Under the pieces are notes generated by a model. The model saw only the letters and a list, made by a program, of their open reading frames with translations. It ran no database searches and had not been told where the DNA came from. 64,000 nt of DNA. It comes from Sphingomonas sp. SORGH_AS_0879. Lineage in GTDB: Bacteria; Pseudomonadota; Alphaproteobacteria; Sphingomonadales; Sphingomonadaceae. Made by a program: the position numbers and the translations under genes. Position 1 is the stretch's first letter. Each line of letters starts with the position of its first letter. The DNA lies in the NCBI RefSeq assembly GCF_030819175.1, contig NZ_JAUTBJ010000002.1, forward strand, positions 2,428,001 through 2,492,000, in the 5' to 3' direction. Positions 33,733-42,865 of the stretch are shown here, one piece after another.

Positions 33733-34731
33733 CTACCGAGCCGAGGCCGTCACACCGGCTTCGGTCTGGACGACCGGCTTCATCGTGCCGTCGGGATTAT
33801 AGTATAGCCGCTCGACCGTCACCGCGCGTCGCCCGATCGCTCCGCTCTGGTCGCCGATCGCCAGATTCGCGTTGTGCAGGAACAGATAGGACTTGCCCTT
33901 GAACTCCGCGATGCCCGGATGGATGGTGAAGCTGTACTTGCCCGACCCTGTCAGCAACCCGCGATAGGTCCACGGCCCCTTCGGCGATGGCGCGGTGGCG
34001 TAGGAGATATGCTCGTCGCGCTGCGTCGTCCGGTCGAGCGAGGCATAGGTCAGGTAATAGAGCTTGCCCCGCTTGTGCAGCCAGGGGCCCTCCTCGAAAT
34101 GCGGCGGGGTGATCTCGGTGATCGGGCCATCGATCTCGATCATGTTGGGCTTCAGCTTGGCGATATAGCATTGCCGGTTGCCCCAGGCGATCCACGTCGT
34201 CCCGTCGTCATCGGTCATGACGGTCGGGTCGATATCCTCCCAGCTATGCGTGCCCTTGGGCGTCATCTGGTTGGTGATGAGCGCCGATCCCTTGGCATCG
34301 ACGAACGGGCCGGTCGGGGTGTCGGACACGGCGACCGCGATCGCCTTGCCCGGATGGCTGTCGTCATGCTCGACTGCGGCATAGAACCAGTATTTGCCGT
34401 TTTTGTAGATGGTCTGGCTGGCCCAGGCGTCCTTCTTGGCCCATTTGAAGTCGCGCACGTTCATGATGGGCCCGTGCGGAGTCCAGGTCCGCATGTCCGT
34501 GGTGGAATAGACCAGCCATTCCTTCATGTTGAACATCTCGTCCCGCTGCGCCTCGTCATGGCCGACATAGAGGTACAGCCGGTCCCCCACCACCAAAGGC
34601 GCGGGGTCCGCCGTGAACTTGTCCCGGATGATCGGGTTCGATCCCGGCGCAGCGGGCGGCGTGTCCGCCGCCATCACCGCCACCGGCAGGGCGGCGAGCA
34701 GCGCCGCCCCGATGATCCGCGCCGTTCTCAT
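33733..34731 (-). CDS. Secreted glycoside hydrolase family 43
   Basis: About 332 aa with signal peptide MRTARIIGAALLAALPVAVMA. Five-bladed propeller with general base Asp in FTADPAPLVVGDRLYLY, Asp in WEDIDPTVMTDDDG and general acid Glu in HFEEGPWLHKRG. Likely periplasmic or surface beta-xylosidase/alpha-arabinofuranosidase (GH43_29/10-like). ATG 34731 preferred over GTG 34734 because of the GGGGGG five bases upstream. Starts only about 11 bp after the receptor stop, its ribosome site abutting that stop: one operon with the TonB receptor. Confidence 0.9.
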   Translation of the reverse strand: MRTARIIGAALLAALPVAVMAADTPPAAPGSNPIIRDKFTADPAPLVVGDRLYLYVGHDEAQRDEMFNMKEWLVYSTTDMRTWTPHGPIMNVRDFKWAKKDAWASQTIYKNGKYWFYAAVEHDDSHPGKAIAVAVSDTPTGPFVDAKGSALITNQMTPKGTHSWEDIDPTVMTDDDGTTWIAWGNRQCYIAKLKPNMIEIDGPITEITPPHFEEGPWLHKRGKLYYLTYASLDRTTQRDEHISYATAPSPKGPWTYRGLLTGSGKYSFTIHPGIAEFKGKSYLFLHNANLAIGDQSGAIGRRAVTVERLYYNPDGTMKPVVQTEAGVTASAR

Positions 34732-34742
34732 CACATCCCCCC

Positions 34743-37727
34743 TCAGAAGTTGAACCGCACGCCAGCCCGGTACACGCGACCGAGCACGTCATAGAGCGCA
34801 GGGTTCACGAAATAGGGCGACCGCGCCGGTTCGCGATCAAATAGGTTATCGACCTTGAAATAGGCGGTGACCGCCTTGGTCACGTTATAGGTGCCGCCCA
34901 CATCGAAATAGAAGGCGCCGGGGATGAAATTATTGTCGATCGTCGGGCGGTTGGCGGTCGAAGCCGGGCAACCCGTGGTGCACTCGATATATTGATTGCC
35001 CAGTTTGCCGTCGCTGAACCAGCGTTCCTGGAGCAGCAGCGACCAGTCGTCGGTGGCATAGGTCTGGACCGCCAGCCACTTCCACTTGGGCGTATTGCCG
35101 ATGTTCACGCCCGCCGTGTCGTTGGGGATCGTGTTCGGCAAACCGGTGTCGGTGATGAAGCGCCGGATATTGGTCGCCAGCGCGCGCAGCGTCAGGCTGC
35201 CCGGCAGGCCCAGCGGATTGCGCCAGCGATAGCTCGCCTCGATATCGAAGCCGTCGGTCAGGATCGAGGCCAGGTTGAACGACTGGACGTTGATGAAGTT
35301 GGGGCCGTTGGGATTGTTCAGGTTGAACACGCCGCAGGTCTCGGGCGCGATGTTCAGGAAGCACAGGTTGACGATATCCTGCGCGCCCAGGCTGGAGATG
35401 ACGTCGGTAATCTTGATCTTGTAGTAATCGACCGACAGGCTCAGCCCCGGTATCGCCTGCGAGTTGGAGAAGGCGATGCCCAGCGTCGTGTTGCGCGCGA
35501 TTTCGGGGGTCAGGTTGACGTTGCCGATCGTGTTCTGAAGCGCCAGCACGTTGACGTTGTTGAACGGATCGAAAAAGCCCGGCAGCGTCGTCGTGACGGG
35601 CGCCGCGAACAGTTCCGACAGATTGGGCGCGCGGACGTCGCGTGAGGTCACGCCGCGAATGCGCAGGCCATCGACCGGCAGGTCCCAGGTTCCCCCGATC
35701 TTCCACGCCCAGACGGTGCCCGAGGTGCTGTAGTCGGTGACGCGCACCGCGCCGTTGATATTGGCACGGCCCCCGGCGTCCGAATTGATGATCGGCAGGT
35801 CGGCCTCCAGAAAGGCCTCCTTCACGCTATAGGCGCCGCCGCCATTCTTGTAGTTGCCGGCATACCAGTTGTTGCCGTCGGCCAGCAGGACCGGGTCGGC
35901 GGGATAGGCGCCATTGGCCGGGCTGTTGGCGAAACCCGCGCCGTAAGGGTCGGCACGGACGCGGTAATATTCGTGGCGGAACTCGCCACCGAACGCGATC
36001 GATACCGGCCCCGCCCAGGACGAGAAGGGCGAGCCCGAGAAGTTGAGGCTGATCACATCCTGCGTCTGGCGGGTGCGCTGGAACGGGCCGTTCTCCGGGA
36101 TGATGTAGTTGAGCGCCGCCTGCGACGGATTGCCGCCGAATATGTTGAGCGGCTGGCACCCATTGGCCCGTGCGGTCGGATCGGCGCAGACGATCGCGCC
36201 GTTCAGCGTCGTCGCATTGATCGCCTGGTTGAACCGGCGCGACAGCATGATGTTGCTGACATCGACATCGGTATAGTTGGTCCCGTGCTCATAATAGATG
36301 TCGTAGGACCAGTCGGACCCGGCCACCGGCTCGCGTCCCTTGGCGCCCGCGACGAAGCGATACTGGCGACGATCGGTAAAGACCTGCGTATCGCCCAGCG
36401 CCGCGTTGCTGGTGCCATATTGGAAGTTGGTGATCCCGGCGGTCGCGCACGCGGTCTTGATCAGCGCGGGGACGTAGGGGTTGGCGCACTGGATGGTCAG
36501 GTTCGGGCGGTTCGCGCCGCCGACCGGCTGGTTGTTGGTCTTCACCTGGCCGATATTGATCGTACCGTAAATCTCGCCATTGGGTGCGAAGTCATAGCCG
36601 ATCCGGCCATAGCTGTTCACCCGCTGGATCTTCGACTGGAGCGAACGCCCCGCATCGACATTGCCCGACAGGTCGCCGCCCAGGCAGAAGCCGGGGAAAC
36701 AGCCCTGGACATTGCCCGCCGCGTCGCGCGCAGGCACCCCGCCCCCATATTGGAACTGGAACGGATTGCCCGACCGGTCGAAGGCGATACCCTGAAGCGG
36801 CCCGGCGGTGATGAGGCCGTATTTGGTATAGTTATAGGGCTGCGCATAGTCGCGGAACAGATATTGCGGCGTCCCGTCGTTCAGGACGTTGCGGTTGATG
36901 AGTGTCGACTGACGAAACCAGTCGCGCCCGCCCGCCAGGCCGAGGCCGAAATCGCCGCCGCCGACTCCTTCCTCGTGCGCATATTCGGTGCTGGCGATCA
37001 CGTGTAGCGAATCGTTCAACAGGCTGGTGCCGCCCGCGAGTTGGATGAGCACCTGTTCGTCATCGCCGTACGTGGTCAGGCCGCCCTGGATATTGCCCTT
37101 GATCCCCTTGAACCGGGTATCGGTGATGAAGTTGACGACGCCGCCGACCGCATCCGAACCATAGGAGGCCGAGGCACCGCCATTGACCACATCGACCCGC
37201 TTGATCAGCAACTGCGGAAACAGGCTGATGTCCGGCACGCCGGTGACGTTCGCGCCGACCACCCGCTGCCCGTCGAGCAGGGTCAGGGTCCGGATCGCGC
37301 CCACGCCACGCAACGAGAAGGAACTGAGGCCCTGCTGCCCGCTCGACGTGCTGAAGGTGTTGGTCGCGGTGCCCGTCGAGCCCTGCAACGAGGGAAGCTG
37401 GGCGACGGTCGTGAAGATGTTCGGCTGCGCGTTCGCGGCGATCTGTTCCTCGCCGATGACGGTCGTCGGGGTCGGCGCGGTGAAGCCGCCGGTCGTGATT
37501 CGCGAGCCCGTGACGATGATGTCGCGGCTATTGACCTCTTCGCTCGGCTCGGCCGCCTGATTGGGTGGAATGGCCGCAGCATCCTGCGTCGGGGTGGCCT
37601 GTGCCGCCACTTCGGGTGTCGTCTGAGCCCAGGCGGGCGCTGCGACCGTGGCCATGGCAAGCACCGCGAAGCTGACCGCGCCAAGATTGTGCCGACGCAG
37701 GCTGCGGCTATGCGATCCCGTCATCAT
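34743..37727 (-). CDS. TonB-dependent receptor of the glycan locus
   Basis: 994 aa outer-membrane transporter. Signal peptide (AVSFAVLAMATVAAPAWAQ), a Gln/Pro/Thr-rich spacer, TonB box-like SRDIIVTGSRI, plug domain (PTTVIGEEQIAANAQP; LRGVGAIRTLTLLDGQRV; VDVVNGGASASYGSDAVGGVVN) and a 22-strand barrel ending YRAGVRFNF with terminal Phe. Typical of sphingomonad carbohydrate receptors; in this context it should import xylan- or uronate-containing oligosaccharides. Expression is probably under the LacI-type palindrome that sits 31-48 bp before the start codon. Heads an operon with GH43. Confidence 0.93.
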   Translation of the reverse strand: MMTGSHSRSLRRHNLGAVSFAVLAMATVAAPAWAQTTPEVAAQATPTQDAAAIPPNQAAEPSEEVNSRDIIVTGSRITTGGFTAPTPTTVIGEEQIAANAQPNIFTTVAQLPSLQGSTGTATNTFSTSSGQQGLSSFSLRGVGAIRTLTLLDGQRVVGANVTGVPDISLFPQLLIKRVDVVNGGASASYGSDAVGGVVNFITDTRFKGIKGNIQGGLTTYGDDEQVLIQLAGGTSLLNDSLHVIASTEYAHEEGVGGGDFGLGLAGGRDWFRQSTLINRNVLNDGTPQYLFRDYAQPYNYTKYGLITAGPLQGIAFDRSGNPFQFQYGGGVPARDAAGNVQGCFPGFCLGGDLSGNVDAGRSLQSKIQRVNSYGRIGYDFAPNGEIYGTINIGQVKTNNQPVGGANRPNLTIQCANPYVPALIKTACATAGITNFQYGTSNAALGDTQVFTDRRQYRFVAGAKGREPVAGSDWSYDIYYEHGTNYTDVDVSNIMLSRRFNQAINATTLNGAIVCADPTARANGCQPLNIFGGNPSQAALNYIIPENGPFQRTRQTQDVISLNFSGSPFSSWAGPVSIAFGGEFRHEYYRVRADPYGAGFANSPANGAYPADPVLLADGNNWYAGNYKNGGGAYSVKEAFLEADLPIINSDAGGRANINGAVRVTDYSTSGTVWAWKIGGTWDLPVDGLRIRGVTSRDVRAPNLSELFAAPVTTTLPGFFDPFNNVNVLALQNTIGNVNLTPEIARNTTLGIAFSNSQAIPGLSLSVDYYKIKITDVISSLGAQDIVNLCFLNIAPETCGVFNLNNPNGPNFINVQSFNLASILTDGFDIEASYRWRNPLGLPGSLTLRALATNIRRFITDTGLPNTIPNDTAGVNIGNTPKWKWLAVQTYATDDWSLLLQERWFSDGKLGNQYIECTTGCPASTANRPTIDNNFIPGAFYFDVGGTYNVTKAVTAYFKVDNLFDREPARSPYFVNPALYDVLGRVYRAGVRFNF

Positions 37728-37757
37728 CTCGAACCTCTCCCTTTTCGTTCCGTTTTA

Positions 37758-37775
37758 TCTGGTAACGTTACCAGA
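37758..37775. promoter_or_regulatory. 18-bp perfect palindrome, LacI-type operator
   Basis: TCTGGTAACGTTACCAGA is a perfect palindrome with the central AACGTT and flanking TGGT/ACCA characteristic of LacI/GalR-family operators. It lies directly downstream of a candidate -10 box, where bound repressor would block transcription of the TonB receptor-GH43 operon. Confidence 0.8.
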
Positions 37776-37804
37776 CTCATTCCGCGTTTTGTCGCGCAAG
37801 TCAA
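37776..37804 (-). promoter_or_regulatory. Candidate promoter of the TonB receptor operon
   Basis: Read on the minus strand: -35 TTGACT (37804-37799), 17-bp spacer, -10 AATGAG (37781-37776), then the operator. The -35 matches consensus in five of six bases; the -10 match is poor. Confidence 0.4.
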
Positions 37805-37992
37805 TGGCCCGTATCGATTCAAGGGTTTCAGATGCGCCGTCGCCGCGCTGAATTGAGGTGAGCGTTCACGACAGACCGGCGTTCAACGCCGTTTTCTCCC
37901 CCGTCGCCCGTCATAGAGGGGAGAGGGGGAGAGGGAGAGAGGAAGCCAAAAGAAGTGCGGTCGATGCTAACTTGCCCGATCAAGCGGACGGT

Positions 37993-38460
37993 TCAATTCG
38001 CCGCACAGGCGGCGCAGCGTCCCCTCACCTCGATCACCGGTCGTTCTGGGCTGAAACCAGCGCCCTTCGCGGCATCGCGCACCGCGCCGGTCAGGCGGTC
38101 GTCGTCGATATGGGTCGTCTGCCCGCATTTATCGCAGACCAGAAAGATGCAGTCGTGCATGCAATTGGGATGCGCATTGGCGACATAGGCATTGGCGCTT
38201 TCGACCCGGCGGGCGAGATTGGCGCCGACGAACAGGTCCAGGATGCGATAGACGCTGTTCGCCGCGACCCGTCGCCCCTGCGATTTCGACATGACATCGG
38301 CGATGTCATAGGCCGAGGCGGGCTTTTCGAACCCGGCCAACGCTTCGAACACGCTGGCGCGCATTGCCGTCCACTGCTCGCCCGCGCGCTCCAGCGTCGC
38401 CTTTGCCGCGTCGGCCAGATCGGCCCCTTCGGGCTCGTGATGGTTATGCATATGCGCCAT
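37993..38460 (-). CDS. zur: Fur family regulator, Zur-like
   Basis: 155 aa. His-rich N-terminus (MAHMHNHHEPEG), Fur-family winged helix (RASVFEALAGFEKPASAYDI, then SVYRILDLFV), regulatory metal ligands in HPNCMHDCIFLVCDKCGQTTHIDD and the structural CAAC near the C-terminus. CxxC pairs and the N-terminal His cluster resemble alphaproteobacterial zinc uptake regulators. Represses zinc uptake genes when zinc is sufficient (family knowledge). Divergent from ctaA; no zinc transporter is in the window. Zur rather than Fur or PerR is an inference from the Cys/His pattern. Confidence 0.8.
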   Translation of the reverse strand: MAHMHNHHEPEGADLADAAKATLERAGEQWTAMRASVFEALAGFEKPASAYDIADVMSKSQGRRVAANSVYRILDLFVGANLARRVESANAYVANAHPNCMHDCIFLVCDKCGQTTHIDDDRLTGAVRDAAKGAGFSPERPVIEVRGRCAACAAN

Positions 38461-38567
38461 GATCGGGATTTAGGCTCTGCGGACCGGTGGAGCAAGGTCC
38501 GCCGCCGCAGCCGCACGAGGCATTCGGTCCACTATCGCACGACCGCGCGGGCTTCTATGACGGGATC

Positions 38568-39623
38568 ATGCTGCAACCGAGCCCTGCCTTCATGATCACC
38601 GCCCGCCCCCGAGCCTTGGCCCGCTGGCTGTTCGCGGTCGCCGGTCTGATCGTCGCCATGGTCGTGGTCGGCGGGATCACGCGACTGACCAATAGCGGCC
38701 TGTCGATCACCGAATGGAAGCCGATCACCGGCATCGTCCCCCCGCTGACCGAGGCGCAGTGGCAGGCGGAGTTCGACAACTACAAGCGTATTCCGGAATA
38801 TTGGATCTTCAACCGCGACATGACGCTGGGCGGGTTCAAGGCGATCTTCTTCTGGGAATATCTGCACCGCGTCCTGGGGCGGGTGATCGGCATGGCCTTC
38901 GCCCTGCCCCTGATCTGGTTCTGGGCGCGGAAGGCCATTCCCATGGGGTATAAGCCGCGCCTGGTTGCGCTGCTTGCGCTGGGCGGGCTGCAAGGCGCGA
39001 TCGGGTGGTGGATGGTCGCCTCGGGCCTGGTCGAGCGGACCGATGTCAGCCATATCCGCCTGACCGTCCATCTGCTGACCGCGCTGGTCATTCTTGCCGG
39101 GATCGTCTGGACCGCGCTGGACCTGATGGCGCTTCACCGGAACCCGCTATCGGCCCCTGCCCGGCTGACCCTGCCTGGGATCGTCGCGCTGGCGCTACTG
39201 TTCGTACAGTTGATGTTCGGCGCGCTGACCGCCGGGCTGGACGCGGGCTATGCCTTTTCAAGCTGGCCGCTGATGGGCGATGCATGGTTCCCGGCGGGGG
39301 TGCCGATGATGAGCCCGGCCATCGCCAATGCCTTCGACAATCCGGTGGTGGTGCAGTTCATCCACCGCTGGTTCGCCTTCGCCGCCGCCGCCGGGCTGAT
39401 CTGGTTGGCGGCGCGAGCGATCCGGGCGGGCGCGCTGCGCGCCGGATGGCTGGTCATCGCGCTGGTGCTGGTCCAGATCGCCCTCGGCGTCGCGACCCTG
39501 CTCTCGGGCGTGCAGATCGACATCGCGGTGTCGCATCAGGCCAATGCCGCGCTGCTGCTGATCGCCGCCGCCGCCGCCGCACACCGGGTCGGCAGCGGCG
39601 CGCACACCATCAAGGTATCATAA
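38568..39623 (+). CDS. ctaA: Heme A synthase (COX15/CtaA)
   Basis: About 351 aa, eight membrane segments. MITARPRALARWLFAVAGLIV, VVGGITRLTNSGLSITEWKP and FNRDMTLGGFKAIFFWEY are the COX15 signature; heme-ligand histidines occur in WEYLHRVLGRVIG, SHIRLTVHLLTAL, QFIHRWFAF and VSHQANAALL. Converts heme O to heme A for aa3-type cytochrome c oxidase in the inner membrane. Start set at 38568 (MLQPSPAFM), the usual N-terminus; ribosome site is weak. Followed by rplM on the same strand. Confidence 0.93.
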   Translation: MLQPSPAFMITARPRALARWLFAVAGLIVAMVVVGGITRLTNSGLSITEWKPITGIVPPLTEAQWQAEFDNYKRIPEYWIFNRDMTLGGFKAIFFWEYLHRVLGRVIGMAFALPLIWFWARKAIPMGYKPRLVALLALGGLQGAIGWWMVASGLVERTDVSHIRLTVHLLTALVILAGIVWTALDLMALHRNPLSAPARLTLPGIVALALLFVQLMFGALTAGLDAGYAFSSWPLMGDAWFPAGVPMMSPAIANAFDNPVVVQFIHRWFAFAAAAGLIWLAARAIRAGALRAGWLVIALVLVQIALGVATLLSGVQIDIAVSHQANAALLLIAAAAAAHRVGSGAHTIKVS

Positions 39624-39649
39624 TACCCGTCAGCAAAGCCGCACTTTGC

Positions 39650-39713
39650 TTGACATTTTGAGCGCCGAACAGCATTGGACCCTCGTTCGCGCCGCCCGAG
39701 ACAAAGGGCGGCG
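39650..39713 (+). promoter_or_regulatory. rplM leader: -35 box and 8-bp hairpin
   Basis: A perfect TTGACA stands at 39650-39655 with no clear -10 at 17 bp. Further on, CGCCGCCC (39690-39697) and GGGCGGCG (39706-39713) form a perfect stem with an 8-base loop, 32 bp before the rplM ATG. It could attenuate, or bind ribosomal protein L13 for autoregulation; no T-run follows. Confidence 0.5.
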
Positions 39714-39745
39714 TGTTGCATTTCAAACCGAAAGGTCTCACGCCC

Positions 39746-40225
39746 ATGAAGGCGCTCATGAAGACCACCAAGGCGGCCAAGCCGCACGAGGTGGAGAAGA
39801 AGTGGCATATCGTCGACGCCGACGGCCTGGTTGTCGGCCGCGCCGCCACCATCATCGCGAACATCCTGCGCGGCAAGCACAAGCCGAGCTTCACCCCGCA
39901 CGTGGATTGCGGTGACAATGTCATCGTCATCAATGCGGACAAGGTGCGCTTCACCGGCAACAAGCTGGGCCAGAAGGTGTATTACAAGCACACCGGTTAT
40001 GCCGGTGGTATCAAGGGCATCACCGCCGCCAAGGTCCTGGAAGGCCGCTTCCCCGAGCGCGTCTTGGAAAAGGCCGTCGAGCGCATGATCCCCCGTGGTC
40101 CGCTGGGTCGTCAGCAGATGCGCAACCTGCGCATCTTCGCCGGCACCGAGCATCCGCACGCCGCTCAGAACCCCGAAGTCCTCGACATCGCGTCGATGAA
40201 CCGCAAGAACAAGGTGGGCGCATAA
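39746..40225 (+). CDS. rplM: 50S ribosomal protein L13
   Basis: 159 aa: [31 protein letters not shown] (seen in pieces), [45 protein letters not shown], all highly conserved L13 blocks. Early assembly protein binding 23S rRNA. ATG 39746 chosen after AAAGG; a second in-frame ATG at 39758 follows. Stop and rpsI start share one base (TAATG), so L13 and S9 are made in equal amounts as in most bacteria. Confidence 0.98.
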   Translation: MKALMKTTKAAKPHEVEKKWHIVDADGLVVGRAATIIANILRGKHKPSFTPHVDCGDNVIVINADKVRFTGNKLGQKVYYKHTGYAGGIKGITAAKVLEGRFPERVLEKAVERMIPRGPLGRQQMRNLRIFAGTEHPHAAQNPEVLDIASMNRKNKVGA

Positions 40226-40770
40226 TGTCCGACAACCGCCAGTCGCTCGCCGATCTCGGCGCCACGCTGAACCAGCAGGCCGCTGCCGCGACCGCGCAGC
40301 CCCCCGTCGAGGGGGAAGCCCCCGCCGCCGCTCCCGTCGAGCGCGTCAGCACCACCCCGCTGCGTCAGCAGGAACTGGACAAGTTCGGCCGCGCCTATGC
40401 CACCGGCCGTCGCAAGGACGCCGTGGCTCGCGTCTGGCTGAAGCCGGGTTCGGGCAAGATCACGATCAACGGCCGCGATCAGGAAGTCTATTTCGCGCGT
40501 CCGACGCTGCGTCTCGTCATCAACCAGGTGTTCGGCATCACCGAGCGCGAAGGTCAGTATGACGTGATCTGCACCGTCAAGGGCGGTGGTCTGTCGGGCC
40601 AGGCCGGTGCGGTCAAGCACGGCATCAGCCAGGCGCTGACCAAGTACGAGCCGGTTCTCCGTGCTCCGGTCAAGGCCGCCGGCTTCCTGACCCGCGACAG
40701 CCGCACGGTCGAGCGTAAGAAGTATGGCCGCGCCAAGGCGCGTCGCAGCTTCCAGTTCTCGAAGCGCTAA
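40225..40770 (+). CDS. rpsI: 30S ribosomal protein S9
   Basis: 181 aa. Core from [21 protein letters not shown] to the conserved basic tail [15 protein letters not shown] that reaches the P site. An N-terminal extension of about 50 Ala/Pro/Gln-rich residues precedes the core, as is common in alphaproteobacterial S9. One-base overlap with rplM. Confidence 0.98.
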   Translation: MSDNRQSLADLGATLNQQAAAATAQPPVEGEAPAAAPVERVSTTPLRQQELDKFGRAYATGRRKDAVARVWLKPGSGKITINGRDQEVYFARPTLRLVINQVFGITEREGQYDVICTVKGGGLSGQAGAVKHGISQALTKYEPVLRAPVKAAGFLTRDSRTVERKKYGRAKARRSFQFSKR

Positions 40771-40781
40771 GACGCGGGCAG

Positions 40782-40807
40782 CCGTGGATTGCGCGAGCAA
40801 TCCACGG
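40782..40807 (+). terminator. Hairpin after rpsI
   Basis: Perfect 10-bp stem CCGTGGATTG / CAATCCACGG with a 6-base loop, 11 bp after the rpsI stop. No T-run; it may stabilise the message end ahead of the true terminator at 40881. Confidence 0.6.
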
Positions 40808-40880
40808 ACTTGCCACGGTGGGCGGCAGCGTCGGCACAGCCGACGATGTCCGACCGCGTGGCCAGGCTTTGCTACCGAAG

Positions 40881-40910
40881 GAGCGGTCCGGCAACGGGCC
40901 GCTCTTTTTC
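40881..40910 (+). terminator. Rho-independent terminator of rplM-rpsI
   Basis: AGCGGTCCG / CGGGCCGCT stem (one G-T pair) with GCAA tetraloop followed by CTTTTT. Located 110 bp after rpsI and before the EamA gene. Confidence 0.8.
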
Positions 40911-40939
40911 GTTCGAGGCAAGTTCAGGACGAATAACCC

Positions 40940-41830
40940 ATGTCCAATCCGTTATGGATACCCGCCACGGTCGCCGCCGCGACTTTTCAAGTCGGTCGCA
41001 ACGCCCTGCAACGCGGGGTCATGTCGTCGTCGGGGCCCTGGGGTGCGACGCTTGTGCGGTTCCTGTTCGGGCTGCCCTTCTCGATCCTGTTCGTCACCGT
41101 CGCCCGTCACTTCACCCCGGGTGCGGATCTCCACTGGTCCGGGGCTTTCTGGTTGTCGGCCATCGTCGGCGCGACGGCACAGGTGCTCGCGACCGCCGCG
41201 CTGCTCGACGCCATGCGCCGCTCGGGTTTCGCGGTCGGCACCGCGCTTCAGCAAAGCTCGCTGCCGCTGGCCGCCCTGCTCGGCCTCATTGTCTATCACG
41301 ACCGGATCAGCGCCATCGCATGGGTCGGTGTCGTCATCACCACCATCGGTCTGGTCGCCCTGTCCTGGCCACCACCCGAACAGCGTCGCGCCTCGCTGAT
41401 CGGGGTCGCGATGGGACTGGCGTCGGGCCTTTTCTTCGGTTTCTCGCTCAACGCGTTCCGCCATGCGGCGCTTGCGCTGGACTCCTCGCACCCGGTATTC
41501 GCCGCGCTGGTCTGTGTCGCGGTGGTGCAGGCGATGCAGAGTCTCGCGCTCGGCCTGATCCTGGCCTGGCGCGATCCCGCCGCCTTGACCGAAGTGCTGC
41601 GCCGATGGCGTCCGTCCCTGGGGGCCGGGCTGTGCGGCGCCTGCGCCTCGGCGGGCTGGTTCGTCGCGCTCGCCCTGTCGCCCGCCGCGCCGGTCCGGGC
41701 GCTGGGCATCATCGAAGCTCCGATCGCCGCCATGGCCGGGCACCGGTTGTTCCGTGAGGCTCTGGGCGCGCGGCAGATCCTGTCGGGTGTCGCCATCATT
41801 GGCGGGGTCCTGCTGACGACGCTGTTATAG
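40940..41830 (+). CDS. EamA/DMT family transporter
   Basis: 296 aa, about ten hydrophobic segments in two EamA-type halves (MSNPLWIPATVAAATFQVGRN ... ALLGLIVYHDRISAIAWVGV; and a second half ending LFREALGARQILSGVAIIGG with the typical E near the last helices). Inner-membrane drug/metabolite exporter superfamily; substrate unknown. Monocistronic, after the ribosomal terminator. The ribosome site is weak (AGGACG). Confidence 0.88.
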   Translation: MSNPLWIPATVAAATFQVGRNALQRGVMSSSGPWGATLVRFLFGLPFSILFVTVARHFTPGADLHWSGAFWLSAIVGATAQVLATAALLDAMRRSGFAVGTALQQSSLPLAALLGLIVYHDRISAIAWVGVVITTIGLVALSWPPPEQRRASLIGVAMGLASGLFFGFSLNAFRHAALALDSSHPVFAALVCVAVVQAMQSLALGLILAWRDPAALTEVLRRWRPSLGAGLCGACASAGWFVALALSPAAPVRALGIIEAPIAAMAGHRLFREALGARQILSGVAIIGGVLLTTLL

Positions 41831-42026
41831 GCCCCATCGACATTCAAGCTGCATAATCTTCATTTCTCCCCTTCCAGGGGAGGAAACGTCGCTCCCCGCC
41901 CAATGTCAGCCTTTGACTGGCGAATGTCACCCCGACTTCATCCGTTGGCCATTCGCCTCAGCGTAGACTCCCCTGACAACGCCAGCAGGTCGTCGTCCGA
42001 CGCCGCGTTCACCAGGGGTCATCGGC

Positions 42027-42827
42027 ATGAGCTATCGTCGCCTGTTTTCTATGCTCTCCCTCCTCGCCCTGGAGATGACCGCCAACACCGCCCCGCCTTC
42101 AGTCGAGCTTTCACGACCCTTCGGCCTGAAAGCGGGCTGGCAATTGCTTGTGACCCAGGGGCCGGAGACGCCCGATCCGTTCGGCGGGGGGACAGAAAAG
42201 GTCCCCGGCGAACTCCATCTTTGCATCACCGGCGACGGCGGCAAAAGCTGTCGCCCGTCGCTTGACGCGATGCTGGTCAGAGCCGGACAGGCGACCATCT
42301 ATGACCGACCGCATTATCTCGAAGACGCGCGCATCATCCGGCCCGAACCCAATCATCCTTTGCTATGGGTGCAAGCCGCCAGCCTTCACGGCGGCAATGG
42401 GGATCAGGTCGTGGGGACCATGGTCCTCGGCTATGACCAAGCAGGTGACCGGTTCGTGCCGGTCTATGATCTGAAGACCGGTCGCAACAACAATCAGGCG
42501 GTTCGCTATATCGAAAGCGGGCCCTTGCGCGGCGCGATCATCTCCGCCGAACCGACGTCGGACGCGCCCTTTGCCTTCTGGATCACGGTGAACCGGCTCG
42601 GCACGTCAGGGCGCTATGCCCCCGTGCTGCGCTATCGCAGCGTGACGCGCTATGGCGACGGCAATCCCCTGCCCGTGGTCGACTCCGACATGCCCGAGAC
42701 GCTGCGCCGCCTGAAACTATGGGCGCCCGGCACCCCGCCTCCCCATCCCGCCCATTGCAGCGCCCCGCGCCTGACCCACGGCGCACTCTGGTGCGGCGAC
42801 CTTGCCCCCGCCGCCCCTCGGCGGTAG
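42027..42827 (+). CDS. Secreted hypothetical protein
   Basis: 266 aa. Short N-terminal hydrophobic segment (LFSMLSLLALEMTANTA) looks like a signal peptide. The mature part is beta-rich (PVYDLKTGRNNNQAVRYIES, FWITVNRLGTSGRYAPVLRY) and has four cysteines (LCITGDGGKSC; HCSAPR; WCGDL) that may form disulphides. Family not recognised. It precedes the GH3 gene by 38 bp on the same strand and could be co-expressed with it. Confidence 0.65.
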   Translation: MSYRRLFSMLSLLALEMTANTAPPSVELSRPFGLKAGWQLLVTQGPETPDPFGGGTEKVPGELHLCITGDGGKSCRPSLDAMLVRAGQATIYDRPHYLEDARIIRPEPNHPLLWVQAASLHGGNGDQVVGTMVLGYDQAGDRFVPVYDLKTGRNNNQAVRYIESGPLRGAIISAEPTSDAPFAFWITVNRLGTSGRYAPVLRYRSVTRYGDGNPLPVVDSDMPETLRRLKLWAPGTPPPHPAHCSAPRLTHGALWCGDLAPAAPRR

Positions 42828-42865
42828 CGACATGACAAAATCATCATGTTGCAGGAGAGCGTGCC

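Noticed and set aside
37877..37895. CGGCGTT-CA-ACGCCG hairpin followed by TTTT, like a plus-strand terminator.
   Set aside because: No plus-strand gene precedes it; the neighbouring genes are both read leftward.
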